The notes below the pieces were generated by a model that saw only the letters and a list, made by a program, of their open reading frames with translations, had not been told where the DNA came from and searched no databases. From Alphaproteobacteria bacterium (GTDB lineage: Bacteria; Pseudomonadota; Alphaproteobacteria; Rhizobiales; Aestuariivirgaceae), in contig JAHEBA010000021.1 of the NCBI GenBank assembly GCA_024642465.1, positions 1-43,017 on the forward strand: DNA of 43,017 bases, read 5' to 3'. Shown here piece by piece: positions 41,961 through 43,017 of the stretch (within the stretch, counting starts at the first letter, position 1; each line of letters starts with the position of its first letter). Position numbers and translations under genes: made by a program.

Positions 41961-42404
41961 TCAGGCGCTAAGCCGGTCCTCGACGCGCTTGCGGATCATG
42001 ACCCATTCGCGGTTGTCGAAGCCGAGGAGGCCGGCTATCCGCCAGCCCATGTTCATTTCCTCGCCGGTTATGGTGCCGTCGGCGAGAATGATCTCGCAGA
42101 GCATCTCGACGACGGTTTCACGCTGGTCGCGGTCGTAGGCATCCTTGATCGCGCTGGTGAAGCGGTAGAAGTCGACCGCATCTTCATATTCGGCCTCAGC
42201 GTCGACGACCATGCGGTCGAGTTCGCTGTCACTGAGGCCGAACTTTTCCTTGAGCAGGCGGTCGCGTGCCTTTGCCTCTGCCTCGTCCATTTCGCCGTCG
42301 ATCATGGAGGCGTGCACCAGCAGCTCCGCCACGGCGGCCCGGGCGTCAGGCCGGGTGGCGGCGACGGGGGCGGAAAACAGGGCATTGAGCTTTTGCAGGA
42401 ACAT
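41961..42404 (-). CDS. TerB-family protein
   Basis: A 147-residue soluble helical protein of the TerB/DUF533-like (tellurite resistance TerB) superfamily. The first metal-binding helix pair is VHASMIDGEMDEAEAKARDR and the second ILADGTITGEEMNMGWRIAG, the acidic DG-x-x-x-x-E motifs typical of TerB. The only known general role is metal binding and stress response. No other ter genes are near, so a tellurite function is not implied. Its 5' end faces the divergent ankyrin gene at 55 bases. Confidence 0.87.
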   Translation of the reverse strand: MFLQKLNALFSAPVAATRPDARAAVAELLVHASMIDGEMDEAEAKARDRLLKEKFGLSDSELDRMVVDAEAEYEDAVDFYRFTSAIKDAYDRDQRETVVEMLCEIILADGTITGEEMNMGWRIAGLLGFDNREWVMIRKRVEDRLSA

Positions 42405-42459
42405 GCCTCAGACTTAGGGGCTGGATCGTGAAGCGGCAAGTTACAAGAGGTACAGGCGA

Positions 42460-43017
42460 ATGGTGAGAGTGCTTGCAGTGGTGGTGCTGGCGGCGGTGGT
42501 TCTGGCTTCTGCCGCGAGCCAGTCACTCGCCCAGGTGGCGCCGACGGGGGCGGAACTTGCCGCCTATACGGGGTTGCACGCGGCAGCCGCGCAAGGTGAT
42601 GTTGCACTGATCAAGCAGCTGTTGGCGGCGGGCGCCAACGTAAATGCGACTGACGCCTACCGCCGGACGCCGATGCACGTGGCGGCCTACCAGTCTCACG
42701 ATGCGGCGGTGCTGGCGTTGGCGGAAGAGGGTGGCGACCCAAACCTTCTGGAGGCCGACCGGTACGACATCATCACCATTGCCGCCGTGGCCGATGATGC
42801 GGAGATGGTGCGCACGGCAGTGAAGGCAGGCGGCAAGGCGACCAACATCACCAGTATCTATGACGGTACGGCGCTGATTGCGGCGGCGCACGAGGGCAAC
42901 TGGGAGAGCATCGACGTGCTGATCAAGGCGCGCGCGCCGCTGGATCACGTCAACAACCTGGGCTGGACGGCGATGATCGAGGCGGTGGTGCTGGGCGATG
43001 GCGGCGAGCGTCACCAG
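42460..43017 (+). CDS. Exported ankyrin-repeat protein (3' end beyond window)
   Basis: The start is the ATG at 42460 (MVRVLAVVVLAAVVLASAAS), a signal peptide cleaved near SLAQV. At least five ankyrin repeats follow in the 186 residues present: TGLHAAAAQGDVALIKQLLA, then units starting at RTPMHVAAYQS, ADRYDIITIAAVAD, GTALIAAAHEGN and GWTAMIEAVVLG. Ankyrin stacks mediate protein binding; this one should act in the periplasm. The reading frame is open to the last base, so the protein continues outside the window. Confidence 0.9.
   Translation, partial: MVRVLAVVVLAAVVLASAASQSLAQVAPTGAELAAYTGLHAAAAQGDVALIKQLLAAGANVNATDAYRRTPMHVAAYQSHDAAVLALAEEGGDPNLLEADRYDIITIAAVADDAEMVRTAVKAGGKATNITSIYDGTALIAAAHEGNWESIDVLIKARAPLDHVNNLGWTAMIEAVVLGDGGERHQ

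Overview
The window looks like the chromosome of an alphaproteobacterium of the order Hyphomicrobiales (Rhizobiales), probably free-living and aquatic. It is GC-rich. It carries a 1651-residue repeat protein with the layout of the Growth Pole Ring protein (GPR/RgsE) used in rhizobial polar growth. It also carries DUF2852, a Znu/Zur zinc regulon, a prokaryotic Fe-S (6-4) photolyase and a dgcN-dgcA pair for D-glutamate use, all common in this clade. No rRNA, tRNA, CRISPR array or complete insertion sequence was found.

Layout. Bases 1-5100 form an AT-richer accessory block of small secreted, lipoprotein and membrane proteins of unknown function. At least six copies of one dispersed intergenic repeat lie between them, all in the same orientation. 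One small lipoprotein gene there is broken by a one-base frameshift. The block ends at a likely small RNA with a strong terminator. Bases 5200-8850 hold zinc uptake: znuA faces away from znuC-znuB-zur across a 33-bp near-perfect nested palindrome that is the likely Zur operator. Bases 8850-9780 hold a YeeE/YedE pair behind an ArsR/BigR-like inverted repeat. Bases 9860-11820 hold phrB, a DUF3253 gene and a convergent 51-residue DUF2256 gene. Bases 12070-20630 are mixed metabolism: a periplasmic thioredoxin-like protein, an exported NagZ-like glycosidase, a DAO-type oxidase, PPK2, an atypical SDR, DUF2852, a serine/threonine dehydratase, a Pro/Ala-rich protein and an MFS carrier. Bases 20615-22632 hold dgcN-dgcA, translationally coupled by a TGATG overlap.

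Bases 22633-23391 are a 759-bp non-coding stretch rich in hairpins and in copies of three different dispersed repeats. The gpr-like gene follows (23392-28347) and contains 66-bp and 132-bp internal tandem repeats. Bases 28735-33110 hold an Hpt phosphotransfer protein, a cupin, a PepSY/cytochrome b561/membrane-anchored LuxR-type regulator operon behind three CATAAGCG half-sites, an adrenodoxin-type ferredoxin with its reductase, and a DUF2892 protein. Bases 33170-42404 hold a P1-family peptidase, a GlcD-type FAD oxidase whose end runs into the 3' remnant of a TadG-like pilus gene, an Fe-S flavoenzyme lacking one cluster cysteine, an MFS carrier, a broken CelD-type acetyltransferase gene, an EF-hand protein and a TerB protein. 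An ankyrin-repeat protein runs off the right end.

The best candidates for something undescribed are the 90-bp repeat family and its cargo in the first 5 kb, the PepSY-cytochrome-LuxR module with its putative operator, and the hairpin/repeat cluster at 22.7-23.4 kb. Family calls come from recognising motifs by eye; no database search was run.
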